This document shows positions 44,533 to 58,264 of a stretch of 64,000 nt of DNA, in pieces (within the stretch, counting starts at the first letter, position 1; every line of letters starts with the position of its first letter). This stretch comes from Daphnia pulex (taxonomy: Eukaryota; Arthropoda; Branchiopoda; Diplostraca; Daphniidae), in assembly GCF_021134715.1 (NCBI RefSeq), contig NC_060019.1, positions 12,414,001 to 12,478,000 of the forward strand, in the 5' to 3' direction. The position numbers and the translations under genes are program-made. Below the pieces are notes generated by a model. It was not told the origin of the DNA. It did not search any database and saw only the letters and a list, made by a program, of their open reading frames with translations.

Positions 44533-47500
44533 TTATTTTGTTAAAAGTACATATTTATCTGAAATTGAGATGTACACAGCAGACGGGAAATCTGATCTCG
44601 ACCTCAAGAGATGGGCGTGGCAATTTTCGGACGAGCTAGAAAAGTTTGAAATATTTTTAACGACATTGAAATGAAATACGCGAGGGTGGCGTGGAAACTC
44701 ACTTTGACATCCTCCCTGATAAATTGTTATATCGTCGATGGCAAATCCGCCGTTGGAAGCCCGGCCTTCGTAAACTAGTCTCACTTCCTGACCAGAGAGG
44801 TTTGTACCGTCGCTTTCCAGCTCCACTTGGCTATTATTAGAAGCAAATTATATACGCCTATGTATTTTTAAAAAATATTTTTTAGATGCTCTGCACTGAC
44901 CCAAAGTTCCAATCGGGACGAATTGCTTCGAGTTGAACGACACGCAACATCCATATTTCTAAAAATACGTTTACAAATATTTCATCGAAAAATTCTTTCA
45001 ACATGATGCTGAATGAATATAATATCTTTCATTGATAACATGGAAGCCCTACCCTTTTCGGAGCTGGTGACACTGTCCATCATCAGAACTCTCAACTGAG
45101 TCGTATCTCCGGCACCGAAAGCCGCGAACCAAAAAGTCAGGCAGAGGCGTGGCCTTCCAATTCCTCCGGAAGTCATGTTGGGCCCCACTAGACGGATCAC
45201 CTCTTGCCGGTTCTGTTGACTGAACACGTCAAAGTAAACATATCCACCTGAAAATAGGACAACTATACAATTTGTTCATTTCTTCCACAGAAATTGACAA
45301 TTTAAAAATAATGTCGTTACTTGGAGCGCCAAATGTATGGTCAGGCAGGTTAGCTGGGCGGCGGGCAGCCGTAGCTAAACGCCAATCAGTGTCTGGACGT
45401 ACGCTGGTCCCGTTGCCGACACTTCGCCAGCTGCATGTGTCGCGATCAAAATTGCATTCAGTTGCCATGGGCATCGCTTGGTTCGGATAGGCTGAATAAT
45501 ATAAACGAAAGAATGAATAAAATATGAATTTAAAAAAAAAAACTTACATTCATGGAGAGAATAAAATAATTTGAAAATATTACTAGAACAACTTCCCTCG
45601 TAGAAACTAATGTCGTCAATGGAAATGGATCCAGTGCCTCGACTCGAACCCCAAAGTCCTTCGATGACCACCTTGGTCAACAACATTTTAATCAAATAGT
45701 TTTGTAAATGATATAGATTCGTACAGGAATAAACTCACTCGGTAATTGACGGACTGTTGGATTAGCGCTCGCCCCATTTTCCACGAACTACCTTGATGAT
45801 TTTGAAGCCGCCAAATGACGACCATCTGGCCCATTACAGGAAGACCGGAAAACTTATCTTCTGTCCGGGTGTAAATGCGTAAGGAACCCAAACTCGGACC
45901 GGCAGGATCGATGATTGGCTCGTTCATGAAATACCTAACAACACAATTAAAATCCCTTTCAGTTAATTCGATAAAGAAAAAATAAAGTTACAATCAAAAT
46001 TAAGTCACACACCAAAAAGTAAGGCATCGCATATCCAATTTTCCGGCAGTGACGTTGAACGGACGAGAATACAACCAAGCCCGATCACTGGGACGTTGAA
46101 CTGGACTACGCGTCGGACTCATCACGTAACCTGCGATATTATTTCACGAAATGATTTCTTTCTTCAGTGAACACTGGCTGACTGTTGACTCGGGTTATAA
46201 TAACGTATACCTTTTCCTGTGTATGTCGTGTGGTCTTTGACGAGCAGCTGCCGGCTATTTTCGGCCGGATGACGAATCCAATCGATATCATCTACGTTTT
46301 CCCGCGTTCCAGCATTCGTCCATCCGCACTCGTCAATTTCAAAGTTGCAATCGCTTTGTTGCGTGGGAGCAGCCGCCGCTTGCGGCGCACTTGGACACGG
46401 TCCAGGATTGAAAGAAACATCATCGATGGCGATATCACCCAAATGATTTCGGCCAGTCGTTGCTTCGAAAATAATCTTTTACAGGGATAAAACAAAATTA
46501 TTATTATTTTTATTATTTGATAAAAGAAACCCTTTGGTGGAAAACGAGTCCATAATCTTAATTTGACTAGCTCTAATAATTTAATGTAATCCGTGGGCCT
46601 TTTCTCTAAGGAAATGTAAATACTAACGCGGAAAATTGAATTCGACGAAATGCTGATCTGACCCTGATGCCAATTGTTGCTCGATTCGCCAGTCAGCGAC
46701 CACAGTTCACGGCTAGAAATCTCTGAGCCGGGTAATCCGAACGACTGAATCACTTTGAGCGTGCCAATACCGTTACCGAACAAATGTGTCCAAAACCGGA
46801 GGCAAAGTGGTTGATCCGGATCTGCGATGCATATAATGGCACATTTAATGGTGACGATCTATCATTTTGAATAAAATTTCAGATGAATCGGTTAGTCATG
46901 CAATTCACCTGTGGAGTCCATCTGTGGTGATAACAGTCTGGCTCGATCACCTGGTCGTCGAGGATAGCCGGAATCAATGTAGGCGTAGCCGCGGGAATAG
47001 TGCCCAGTAATAGGCCCCGTTACTCCGCTTAAACTTCCTCTTCCCTATACAGCACAAAACCCATTTTTAATTGAAATTTAGATAACATTTAAAAGGGTTC
47101 TTACGAGATTCCAGTCAAAGTCGTCTTCCTGATCGTTGCTCCATCCGCAGAATCCTCCGTCAAAGTTACAATGGCCTAGACAAGGGTCCACCATAAGCGT
47201 ATCCGGATTCTCGTTGAGGGCTTTCTCATTTTCGCTTTCCTTCCAGGTTCCGAGATCGACATTGTCCAGCCCAAAATGGCCACGCAAGCGTCGCGTATTC
47301 TGAGCCGATTGGTCAACGACCGCTTCGAACGCCAACTGATGAATACAAACCGGACGTTGGCGATTTCATTTGGATGATGAGTCGAGTGCGTGATTGTATA
47401 ATAAATACTTGTTTTGTTTTGCGATGTTATTTTACCTGGTGGGGTTGACCGTGACTGTAGAGGACGGAAGCCGTTAGCCATTTGTCGCCTGTGTCGCTCC

Positions 47501-49250
47501 TTCCCTCCCACAGCGTTTCCCGTCGCGGGACCAACAGGACCGTGTCATTCGCCATCTGATGGACCATTTGACTTTGTTGCAACACCAAGCGAAGTCTATC
47601 CGCACTCGGGCCGTCCATCGCATACCTGAGGGTGTACGTTTCAGATATTTCTTTAAATGACATTTCGGTGACGGTCGACGAATCTACTCTACTCGTCAGT
47701 GTGAAAACTCACTGGAACACAACACATCGCCCTTCCGGCAAAGTGGCGTTGATCATTATGCTGGGCAACTTCAAAGTTTCGGCCGTTCCTCTCGAAGTTT
47801 CCATCAACAAGTATCCGCCTATATACAGTATCATCCAGTCAAAATGTATTCATTTGTTAAAATTTGATTTAGATAGTTGAACTTGAATTGGATAACATTT
47901 GCAAATTACCGTCTTGGTCTCCCGAGGCATCGGTGGCTGGACCGCCTCGGAAATACGACAGACGGCCGGACGACAGCTGCCAAGTTGGGGCACGCGATTC
48001 AATTGATTCAACAGACTCGAGATCGGTCATGTTCCAGTGGCAGACAGTCAACTCGCGACCGCGACCGAACGAGCATTGGCCTAATATAACGCAACAAAAG
48101 TGAATTTCAACAGATTTGATCGCAATTATTTTTTGAATGATTTAGCTTACTCGGTGTCATGGAAGATGACGTTTGCCTAACGACTCGATCCTGAATCAAA
48201 ATTTTCAAAAAAATAAATTTCAAACAATCAAACCAAAACCAAAACAATCGAAATTATCTCGTGATCAGCGACAATTTCTAAAAATTCCGGAAGTAATAAC
48301 AAAAAGTCACGCTTGAACACAAACACAACCGGTAGTTAGTCAGCATTTTATATGGTTTTACGATAAACTAACGTAGCATATCTGAGACGACATAATCAAA
48401 TTGTATACATTAAAAAAAAAGGGAGAGGAGGGGGAAGCGGGAGCCTGGATGCCGTGTCAATTGTATAACAATCACGAGAACTCTCAGGCCTTATTGTTGT
48501 CACAAAGAGCGCGACCAAATCAGTCTACTAGAGCCACACAGGATCTGGAGCGGAAACGATGAGAGTGGACTTTGTCCGTTTCCCGTATCTAGTTATACTA
48601 TACTCCACAGCGTAAATATGTCGTTATTAATTAATCCGATGACAATCCTGGGCGTGAGTATATACTACAGTTTTCTAGCCTCCACTATATACTGCTTTGA
48701 CAGCGTGAACAAGACCAGCAACTCCGCCCAGGTAGAGAAAAGCCATTTTTCTAAACCAAAAAGAAAGAAACAAATCCCGAGTTCGAGATAAGCAGCTACT
48801 GCATATAAACAAACTATCGAGTCATTGTGATATTACGTAAGCCCTAAGTTGTGTTGGGGTTACTTGCATCCTGACATGCAAAGCGGCGGCTACCATCATC
48901 GGAGCGTGCTTCCCTTGTTTTTGAATGGTTTTAATCCGATTACGAAAATAGCAAAAATGAAAAAAAAGGCCGTTGAATGGGCGTGAGTCGTTTCGGCCAA
49001 CTTGAAAAGAAACGGGACCAACGATCCAAAAAGAACACGAACACAAAGTATAAACTTAAGATTTCAGAATCCCTTTCGCTCAACTGTTATCGTTTATTGC
49101 TATATTGGTGGTACTTACCGCAGAGGGAAAAGAAGGAAACGCATCTGCCGGACGGATGGCAGACGAAAAGACGCCATCACCGTCTCCGCCACATTTGTGC
49201 ACGGTAACCAGAGCCAAGATGACCAGTACGACGACACATTTCTTCAGCAT
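44533..49250 (-). CDS. Secreted multi-MAM-domain protein
   Basis: An extracellular adhesion-type protein. Sixteen exons from the 5' end: 49119-49250, 48151-48190, 47910-48080, 47713-47818, 47436-47625, 47105-47335, 46909-47044, 46628-46821, 46211-46475, 46013-46130, 45739-45934, 45548-45671, 45321-45491, 45053-45247, 44901-44958, 44533-44830. The frame holds through all junctions (874 aa). Residues 1-20 (MLKKCVVVLVILALV) are a signal peptide. A divergent first unit is followed by three clear MAM domains opening CNFDGGFCGWSND, CNFEIDECGWTNA and CNFDRDTCSWRSV; closing motifs are IAIDDVSFNPGPC, ISIDDISFYEGSC and FAIDDITIYQGGC. No transmembrane segment, so probably secreted. The tail after the last MAM is doubtful: a strong donor (CAAA/GTGAGT at 44703) competes with read-through to the TAA at 44533, which has AATAAA ten bases later. 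Confidence 0.88.
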
Positions 49251-49972
49251 TGTCACTATAATTCTGTAATAAATCCGGATAAAAGAGATCACATTTCAAA
49301 TACTTATTTCCTTATTAAAAAATAGCGTGATTGATCATTCGAAAGAAATTTTTAAAAAAGACACTATAGTGGACGAAAAAATAAGATCAATAAAATTGTC
49401 AAATTTTTACACTAGTGAGGAGTGGATGATGAAAAAGTAGTGAAAGCCAGGCACACGATTTCAGGTAGTTATAGCTAAAATAAAAAAAATTCTAATTTCT
49501 CTTGTCACATTGCTCCGCCTTTATTTCCTTTCATAAACTACGGGAGCGTATAGTATATAGTCACGACTCCACCTCCACATCGGCTTTTTCGTTATATGAC
49601 ATTTTAATTGAAGCAACATTTTTCGTTCAAGCAAAAAAAAAATAAATAAATAAATAAAATAGTGATTCCTTTGTGTTTCCATTTGTTTGTTTCACTTTGA
49701 TGTTTTTCATTTTTCAACCGGGTTCTAACGCTCTTAAGGAAATCTATGCGTCGGGAGTGTAAGCTAGGACCGCTATGTGGACATCTGTGATCGATACTTG
49801 GCCGAGTGCAAGTCGTTTCGGCATCGATTCGACAGAAAGGTTGTATATGCGCACATGGAACGTCGGCTTGATACGCATCCAGCTGAAAGGAAGCTAGGGT
49901 GGTGCGGCGGTGGTCTATAACGTGCAGGCACGGGGCAGCGGCAGTCGCTGTCGGGACACGGCCCCGTTTAAG
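49251..49972. other. Shared upstream region of MAM and alpha2-delta genes
   Basis: The 720-bp gap between divergently transcribed starts. Contains an AAAT-type run at about 49636-49660. No ORF. It probably holds both promoters. Confidence 0.45.
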
Positions 49973-52900
49973 ATGGCTTCCACACTATTAGGACACTGCT
50001 CGAATTTTCGATGCCCGTCTTCGTTGCTTTTCCCGTTCATTATTACCATCTGTTTTTCTTTGGGTTCTTTTCGATTCGTCTCTGGTCTCAATCCGATGTC
50101 GGACCTCTCTCTGCCATCTGAAGCGAAGTGAGTTTTTACTTCTTATCTCTTTCGCTTCTAATTCTTTCCCGCCACTTTGATTTGATTACAATCTCTTTGA
50201 TCCGAGTCGACCTTTACCAATTGTTGACTCCCTCCTCGAACGTTCTCTTAAGTCGACACGAACGAAAAAAAAGGACATGAGAAATGCCGTCGGATTATGA
50301 CGACGCCAAGAGAGAGAACTTGTTCCACTTCCATGACACGGAAAATTCTACTTATCCCTGACCAATTTCTGTTATTACAAGTTTCAGACGCGTATTGATT
50401 TTTAGGATACTCTGAAGGATCGCTCTGCTGGCTATCAAGCGGAATCTAGAGTCCGCGGTGGACTAACTCGTTTCAACGGGGCAGCACGGAACGACGAATT
50501 CCGCACCGTTTTCTGGCCTACTTTTAGTGTACCCGAGTGTATTTTGGATCTTTTCCACCGAAATACGACGCTTTCAAGAGGATCCCTTGTTCGTTCTATC
50601 GACGAGTAATTTGTTAGCCTCCCTTGTCCAACGAGCCATTAAAAATTTTCAAAATAAATCCTTCAGTGGACATTGTACAAGTACCGATGGAGAATTAGGA
50701 CAAGGAGACAATTTACAACGTAAATAACCCTAGCCTAGCCGTGAAGCAATTTTAAGATGACTTAGGAGTACGGAATAGCTCTTTACCGCCAGTATGAACA
50801 CGTACATTCAGATTTTCCCTTGAGGCTTTGCACGTTAAAATAAACATTGAATGGTTTATTCCGTGTAAAATATTGTACAATAATTCTGGGTTGCTCACAC
50901 AACAAACAAGCCTATACTGACTTTAAAACAATTTCTTCTTTCATCATCTTTTCTTTTTCTTTTTTTTTTCAATTTTAAGATAGATACGAAGAGTCCGGAT
51001 TATGAGGAAACAGAATGGAAAGAATAGGAATTAAGAACAGGTCACACACGACATCAGAGTTTCACACTTCAGTAAATGCCGCAACTTGCTTTCTCTGCAC
51101 AACTTAGTTATGGCGGGGGCGTTTGTGAAAGGAACTCTTTTTCGACTTCGGATCAATGGCAGCGCTTTTTAGACCCAATCCTTGAGATATTGCCTGCGTT
51201 TAGAAAATGATATTATTTGAATGTAAACTGGAAGCATTTCACGTCATTAAAACCACGTACTTGCCACCTTCTCTGGTCAAGCGACAGTACCAATTGCTTT
51301 TTAGACACTGCCTCTTGGGCCTGAGACGAAGAAGTTTTCTTAGGTACAACCCTCAACGAAGGCAAGCCATTTTCGCCATCTGCAATCAATAAGAAATTAA
51401 ATTGGTTGTCAAAAAACAAAAACATCAATAATGGAAAAGATTTACCTTCATTGATTGAGACGTGACCGTCCTTAATAAGGAAACTTATGTAGAATATGTT
51501 CTCTACTGAATTTGAAAACGAAGTCGGATCGATAACAAAGTGATAAAACGAAATGGGCTTCTCGTTATTTGCCTTGAATTCTTTTGCCAAGCACTTCATA
51601 ATGTACTCGACATGTTTAGCAACTGCAGTGTTTTGATCCTCTTCTGCAATGTCGTCCAATTTTTTTGGCTGCAATAGTTGAGCGACGACCTGTAACAGAA
51701 ATTTTGCGTAAAACTTAAGTGGTACAATTAGCGTGTCACGTCGACTTTACTTTTTCTTGAGGATTTCGGGGCTGCCGTTGACGTCTTTCTTTGGGAACAG
51801 CCTCATGTTTTTGGAGTACAACAGCACCAAGTAAAGGTTTTAAAGGCACACAACGATTAAAACGTGGCAGGACCATTTGGTCCAGCTTTTTCTTTATTTT
51901 GTCTTCACTCTGTGATTCTGATTGCCTGCTTTCATCACCATCCACCAATCTGACCTAAGATATATTATGTTTTACGTGATATTTTGTATCTGAATGTCAA
52001 CAGTCTTACAATTCTGTTTGCAAAATCCGTTGCTCTGAAGTTCCAACTGCTTGCAGCAACTCGTCTGATTCTCTGATGGTTGATGGCAGCAAGTTTGCTG
52101 AAAGCAACAATGTCCAACCTCGCTTGGGAAGCATTTACATTTTTACCATCATCTAGAATTTTCAAGTTGTTAAACTATATCAGATTTATTTAGCAGAACA
52201 GTCAACTTGCATTCATCAAAGATCCGGTCCAGTTGGGTGATTTTTCTATCAAGCGATTTATTCCCAGGCTCAGTTAGATTCAACTCCTCAACTATAAAAA
52301 CAAAACAAATGTGGTAATTAAAAAATAACAGGGAACACCAAAGCACAACTTAGGCCTACCATTGAGGGATTCAATAATATCTTGAATTTGCATTCGGGCA
52401 TCTGTGTCAGCTTCGCCTATTTGTTCTTGTCCATCGGCTTCGGCTGCCATTCTAATTTTCTTTCACTATGGAACAAAATTCAAGAAACAAATATCTTAAA
52501 ACACTTCCACTTTCAAACCGTCCAGCAGTTTGTCTCATTGAAAATCAACCATGCTAGAAAAGGCGCGAAAACACCAACTGACATCTATCTAGGCGTCTGC
52601 AGTAGTTTATTTGGAAACTTGTGGACCACTCACTGCTGCACCAAGTGGATGACTAAAATACACAATTTTATTTTTAGAATGAACCGACGGGTTATCATTT
52701 AAAAATCAAAATTTACTTTTTACTAAATTGTTTAGGGCTTAAGTGAACTTGTTAAAACATCATTTTTATTACATAAATCATGGATTTTGCGAAAATTAGT
52801 TTAGTGTCAAATTCCGCCACTAGAGCTACTTTTTTCTACAATTGCACAGTAATTGCACAATAAAAAACAAGAGAGAAAAGGCCTTTGCGATGGTATGACG

Positions 52901-55900
52901 AAAATCTCTCTTTCCCCCTAAAATCTAATAATCCCATTGACCTTCGTTTCTAAGGAGAAAACCAAAATTCTTTTCTTCTTTTCAAAATGGTCTTTTAAAA
53001 AAAAAACTTTGTCCATTTCAGTTCCCAGCCAGAAAAATTGGCATACACTTAATGTTGATGTTACCCCATACCCATTAATGATATAAAACTTAAATAATGG
53101 CCAGGAGACAAGCTCTAAACTGCGTTGTATGAGTCACCGACAATTAATTGATCTGGATTCGTTTCGGTACATTTAGCATTGAAAAATTGGGACTGCAAAT
53201 AACTCAAGGATTGGCGAACCTCATCGATGAAGTCAGCGGTAAGATTGAGCTGGCCAAAAAGTACAACAACGAGAACGCATTCTTTCTGGAGCCTGTACAT
53301 GGAGAGGATGTGCTGGAGGAAGCCATTGAAAAACTCGAACCCATGTTCCAGCGAAGAATTCGCGCTGTCGAGGTCTGTAGTACATTTTTCAGGCCTTGAG
53401 TCTATTAGTTGAATTTTCACACGATGTTTATTTTTCTGATTGATAGGACATTGCCGCTAGAGCCGAAGAATTGGCATTGGCACACGAATACGAGGAGCAG
53501 CCGCAATCGAATCAAGTGCATTTTATTAACGGCAAGGAATGGGACGATCCTGCTTTGAACGAATCTACTGCGACCAGTTCACAGTTTGGTCAATCTCTCT
53601 TTGTTAACACGAATTCATCAGCTGTTCATCTACCACTTCATACCTATGAAGGCTGTAAGTATAAACAGTTTTATAACATCTGAAACAAAATTGTCCGATA
53701 GTCTAGTGCCATATACAGGATAAATTAAGCTTTTAGCGTAGTTTCTTATAAGAATAAAACCAGATGCGACCAGATGGCAACTTTTTGGCGTCCGCAGTGC
53801 CGACTCTTTTTAGCCAGATGCGGTGTTTCCCATAACACACTTGCCCATGCAGGGATCCGTTCGCTAAAATATAACATCTAAAGGCTTTTTGTGTTTGTTA
53901 GTAAGGGGTATTCGGTATATCGTTTGTTACGTCATTGGAATTCTAGAGAAATGCTATGCAAGCTGTATGAGGTATTTATGGGCTGCCTATGAAGGAGGCG
54001 GAATGACGCGTATAATTACTTCAAATTCTTTGACGGCGTGCCATACTGTCGGGCTCTGTGTATTGATAGCTCGCAATGGGGAAAATGTCACCAACCAGAT
54101 TAAGTGATGCGAGTAACGATAGGTCGCACGCATAACTTACATAGCTTGGCGTATCCTCTCTATTCACAGTACAATGTAAAATACTAACATATTTAGCAAA
54201 TAGATTTTCAGCTACAAACTTATCGCTCAAGTTTTGAGTCAGTTTTCTTTGCTAAAGTTTAACTTCTATCCACTTATCGTTATTTATTAACTATTTTTGC
54301 GATGTTCACCAGGGATGTGGCATCGATTTAAACCCATCTGGTATGAGGGTAAGTTGCGATTTTCTAACTTGGTAAGAAGATGAGATTATATAAGAGTATA
54401 TCAATCAACAGATGTGGAAACGATCAACGCAATGATGTGGAGCGATCGGTTGGATGACATTTTCGCTGAGAATCTGAAACGTGATCCTACCATCTATCAG
54501 TATTTCGCAAGTAAAGAAGGCGTGCTACGCTACTTTCCTGCTCATAGGTGAACCAGTTCACATGTTTAATATGGGAAAATTAATTTTTAAATGATAAAAA
54601 CTTGTTTCTAGGTGGCGGACTAATGTAAATCAACACGACACTTTCGATGCTCGCCATCGCCCGTGGTTTACCCAAAGTATATCATCCCCAAAGGATCTCT
54701 TGATCTTAATAGACGTGTGAGTTTTAACATTTTTACAAATAATGGAGTATTTCTTGAATGTGAGTTTGATCATTTTGTTTCCGTTTGCTATTTATAGGAG
54801 TGGCAGTATTCACGGCCCTACATTTGAAATTCTCAAAATCACAGTGAAACGTTTACTCGGCACTCTTACTCAGCACGACTATTTTAATGTTCTCCAGGTA
54901 TACTAAATAGATTAACATGTTTGTTGTTCTTCTTCAGACAACACATTAATTTGATCGCAGTTTAACGAAACAGTGTCTTGGCTTCTGCCGTGTTCCGATT
55001 CATTAATGTCGGCCACCACTCGAAATAAGCGACTGATCTACCAGGCGCTAGACCATATTGTACCGCTGGGCAAAGCAAGCTTTGCCAATGCTCTCAATTT
55101 CACATATCACTACATTCTCGAAGTAAGCTACTCTATATTTTTTTTTCCAGCCACGGCTTTCTGGAGCATTTCGGTGAACTAAAAATACAAAAATAAGACA
55201 TTTATTTATCCAAGTTGGAAGAGGCTCGGAATAGCAAACTAACAACTGGCTCTGAAAGCAGTAATTGCCATCTGGCCGTTGTACTGATAAGCGATGGCGG
55301 CACAGAGTTTCCGGCGGACCAGGTTGAAATGATCACCAATAACTCAGTGACAAGACAAACACGATTATTTACGCTTGCCGTGGGACCGGTAAAAATTTAA
55401 CTCCAATAATGTACAAAATGAGATACCAAATTTTACTAACTGATTATGTAACCTATTAGCATCCGATTCCGACACTTAACCTCCGAAACATTTCTTGTTC
55501 AACCAACGCCTTTCACGGAGCCATTTTAACTTACGGCGCCATCCAAAGTAAAGTTCAGGTAAATTGACGACAAATTCTGTGTATTGGGGTGAATAAATAT
55601 TCATCATATTTAATGGTAATATACTTGTACAGGGCTATCTGCAAGTTCTTAGCCGCCCATTGGCTCTATCTCAAGACAGCTCACTCATCGACTGGAGTCT
55701 ACCTTATCAGGACGCCGCAGTAATTATTGACATATGTTATGTCATACATAGTAATTTAAATTGGAAACTAATTACGTATTCAAATTTCCAGGGTTTTGGA
55801 ACAGTCGTAACGGTCTCCAAACCAGTTTTCCAACGAGGTGAAAATGTAAGATTTCGACTCAAAAATATTCAAATACTTTATAGTTATACAGTACAACGAA

Positions 55901-58264
55901 ATCCTTTTCCGCCATAGCTCAGCCAGTCACTCCTGGGTGTGGCTGGAGTAGACATACCAATATCTACCTTTGATCACGCATTACCCGACTCGCAACTGGG
56001 ATTTGGAGGCCACAAAATGGTTGTCATGGGCGGTACGGGTAACGTCGTACTGCATTCAAAACTGGAAACGCAGAATTCTTACGTCGAGGTTTGTATTCGA
56101 GATAAGTTTTTAAAAAGGGTCCAGCTTGTAATCCAATTCCAATGTTTCTCTAGGATCCACCGATGGTAGATTACGAAGACTTGGAGCCTATGGGAAACTG
56201 GTCTGATTCACTCCGCGAGCAACTGATCGATAGAAAGACCGGATCGCAGAATTATGATTCAATCGTATTGACGCCTGACGACGCCTATCTTATTGAGCAG
56301 CGACGGACCTGGTACTTCCGGCCAATATCCAAGACTGCCTACACGTACAACATTTTTCTATTATTTCGACAATATTATTTCGGAATAAAAAATCTTTATC
56401 TATTGCTCACAGATTGGCAGTGTCGATCAATGATGGAGCTAACATAATCGTTCCCAATCTTGAACTCCAGGGAAAAGTGTCGTGGAACAATCAAACGATT
56501 ACCAGAGCAGCTCCCTGGGAATTCTGTACCAACCTGCGCCCATACACCAATTATTCAAGTACCACTTTAGCTTACCCCCTATAATTGTCGACATTTTTTT
56601 TTACTAACCAATGAATTAATCATACACAGATCAGCGAGAAACAGCAGATTACTTTAGCCAGTTGAGTCAGCGTTTTGAGCGTGGCGGCGAAGGCTGTGAC
56701 CAATCGGCGTTGAGTCATTTATTGTGGGATTTAGAGATGACAATGAACGTGTCTCAAATGTGGACAACTCCGTCAGATCGACGAGTTCATTCACGTTTTG
56801 TGTCTACAACTGGCGGTGTCACACGAATGGAATCTAGAACGTAATAAATTTCATTTTCTAACTCCAATTCCATTAGACTTAATTCACGAATTCATTCTGT
56901 TTTTGTTTCTTTCTTAGTCGAGCTTACCTCCAAGAAGATTTGACCGATCCACGTAACAGCTCCCTATTTCTTCGGTTAGCTCATTCACCACAGGCTTCCA
57001 TCTTAATTCGTCCCCCTTTGAGTCGCAGTGAAGATTATCTGGTAGCCTCAAAAATATCGTCCAAGGAGCAATTCCTGGCGGTAGCGGGGGCTCTCGTCGG
57101 TAAAGAGACACTCCTGTCCATCTGGAGAAATGCGATTGAAGCTTTCAACGTCAGTGACCAGATGCACCTTTATTGGTTGGACGAAGGCGGATACGTCATA
57201 GCTTCTAATCAAATCAATATTTCTCCAGGGAGCTTCATCGGTTCCAAAAATGTTGATCCTCAGGTCAGTTGGCATATTTATGTGTTGAGTTATTTCAGAT
57301 AATTCTACTTAGCATCTTTCTACAGTTGATGCAAAGCTTGACGCTGGGTTTGGATCCGCTGTACGAACGAACTACCATCGTGAAGAGGGCCGTGAATTGT
57401 CCCATATTCGTCAAATCTGTTCCGATTTCTTCCGCTTCGATTTTCGGTGCTAGGTGGTTGTCGAATTTGAGCACCACTCTGTTTGGAATTTCTCAAATCC
57501 TGTACGCCTTGGTAGCCAGTCTATTATGGACTGGGAAAGCGTCCGGTAAGTTAACACTTCAAAAATTAGATTTAATTTTAATTTACGTGATTCTATGGTA
57601 TGCTTATAGCAACATTCCAAGCCGAAATGGAGTTGGACAAACTGAGACCAGCTCGTGTGGACTCCCATCTGTGCTCGAAGGAATATGTTCTTTATCAACT
57701 GAGAACGGCACAACAAAAGCTACAGAATATCCCATGTTCTACGTAAGATTTCATACAAAACAAAGTCTTGTAAGACTATTTTAAAAAATTTGATTGATAG
57801 GTTTTGCGCGGGACAAAATAGCACGACCCGAGATATCCTAATCCAACCGATGGTTGAAAGCAGTTCCGTAATTATTGCTGCTACAGCCCCGTGTCGCTGC
57901 AGTTCTCCAGTTATCCGGCATGGCCTGATTCACGGTAAACAGAAATAACAACAAAGCCGTATACATAGCACACAAAATAATAATGAAACGTAATTTGCAT
58001 TTAGTGGAAAATGAGATGGAGCAGTGCCAGGTCCACCGAAAATATCGCAAGTCATCAGAGCACTGTTACGCCAGTGATCCACGGGTATACACGAATAAAA
58101 CCAAGTAAATGCAACCCGTAAAATTTAATAACGTCTGTGTGCGTGTGTTGGTTTCTTGTTTACAGGAAAACTCGTTGGAATGTTCTGGCCGTTCTTTGTA
58201 CAACACAGCACTGATGTTCCCCACGTTGATTTTCATCTTTTTAGTCGTCTGGATTATTCGCTGA
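49973..58264 (+). CDS. Voltage-gated calcium channel alpha2-delta subunit
   Basis: An extracellular auxiliary subunit that raises surface expression of voltage-gated calcium channels and acts at synapses and in muscle. I trace 22 exons: 49973-50127, 53177-53372, 53447-53654, 54313-54348, 54412-54547, 54612-54716, 54798-54897, 54961-55122, 55215-55388, 55460-55558, 55633-55719, 55792-55845, 55918-56088, 56154-56344, 56413-56558, 56630-56840, 56918-57263, 57326-57545, 57610-57742, 57801-57934, 58005-58084, 58166-58264. The frame closes at 1080 aa. Signal peptide at residues 1-37; VWA-N at about 100-215; VWA with intact MIDAS DVSGS at 278-282; Cache-type region after SCSTNAFHGAI; a Cys-rich C-terminal part; terminal hydrophobic MFPTLIFIFLVVWIIR ending one residue before the stop, which suits a GPI signal or tail anchor. 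Intron 1 (3 kb) contains NSE4 antisense. Which insect paralogue (stj, stol or other) is not settled. Confidence 0.93.
51104..52450 (-). CDS. NSMCE4A: SMC5/6 complex subunit NSE4 (EID family)
   Basis: The kleisin subunit that bridges SMC5 and SMC6 heads in DNA repair. Seven exons on the minus strand: first codons 52450-52360 (MAAEADGQEQIG), then parts near 52291-52207, 52150-52015, 51955-51750, 51690-51450, 51380-51260 and 51191-51104. The C-terminal winged-helix signature is clear: PISFYHFVIDPTSFSNSVEN, then IFYISFLIKDGHVSI, then KQLVLSLDQRRWQ; the tail is basic. The N-terminal kleisin region is less conserved. The exon 2/3 joint keeps frame only with a GC donor (GAAT/GCAAGT near 52213), so that junction is less sure. 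The gene lies entirely in intron 1 of the alpha2-delta gene, on the opposite strand. Confidence 0.88.
52700..53176. other. Rest of alpha2-delta intron 1 / NSE4 upstream
   Basis: AT-rich with poly-A/T runs. No coding signal until the TTTAG acceptor at 53176. Confidence 0.5.

Noticed and set aside
55900..55925. GCCATAGCTCAG, like the 5' end of a tRNA
   Set aside because: It spans the intron/exon border of the alpha2-delta gene and has no B-box or acceptor complement.
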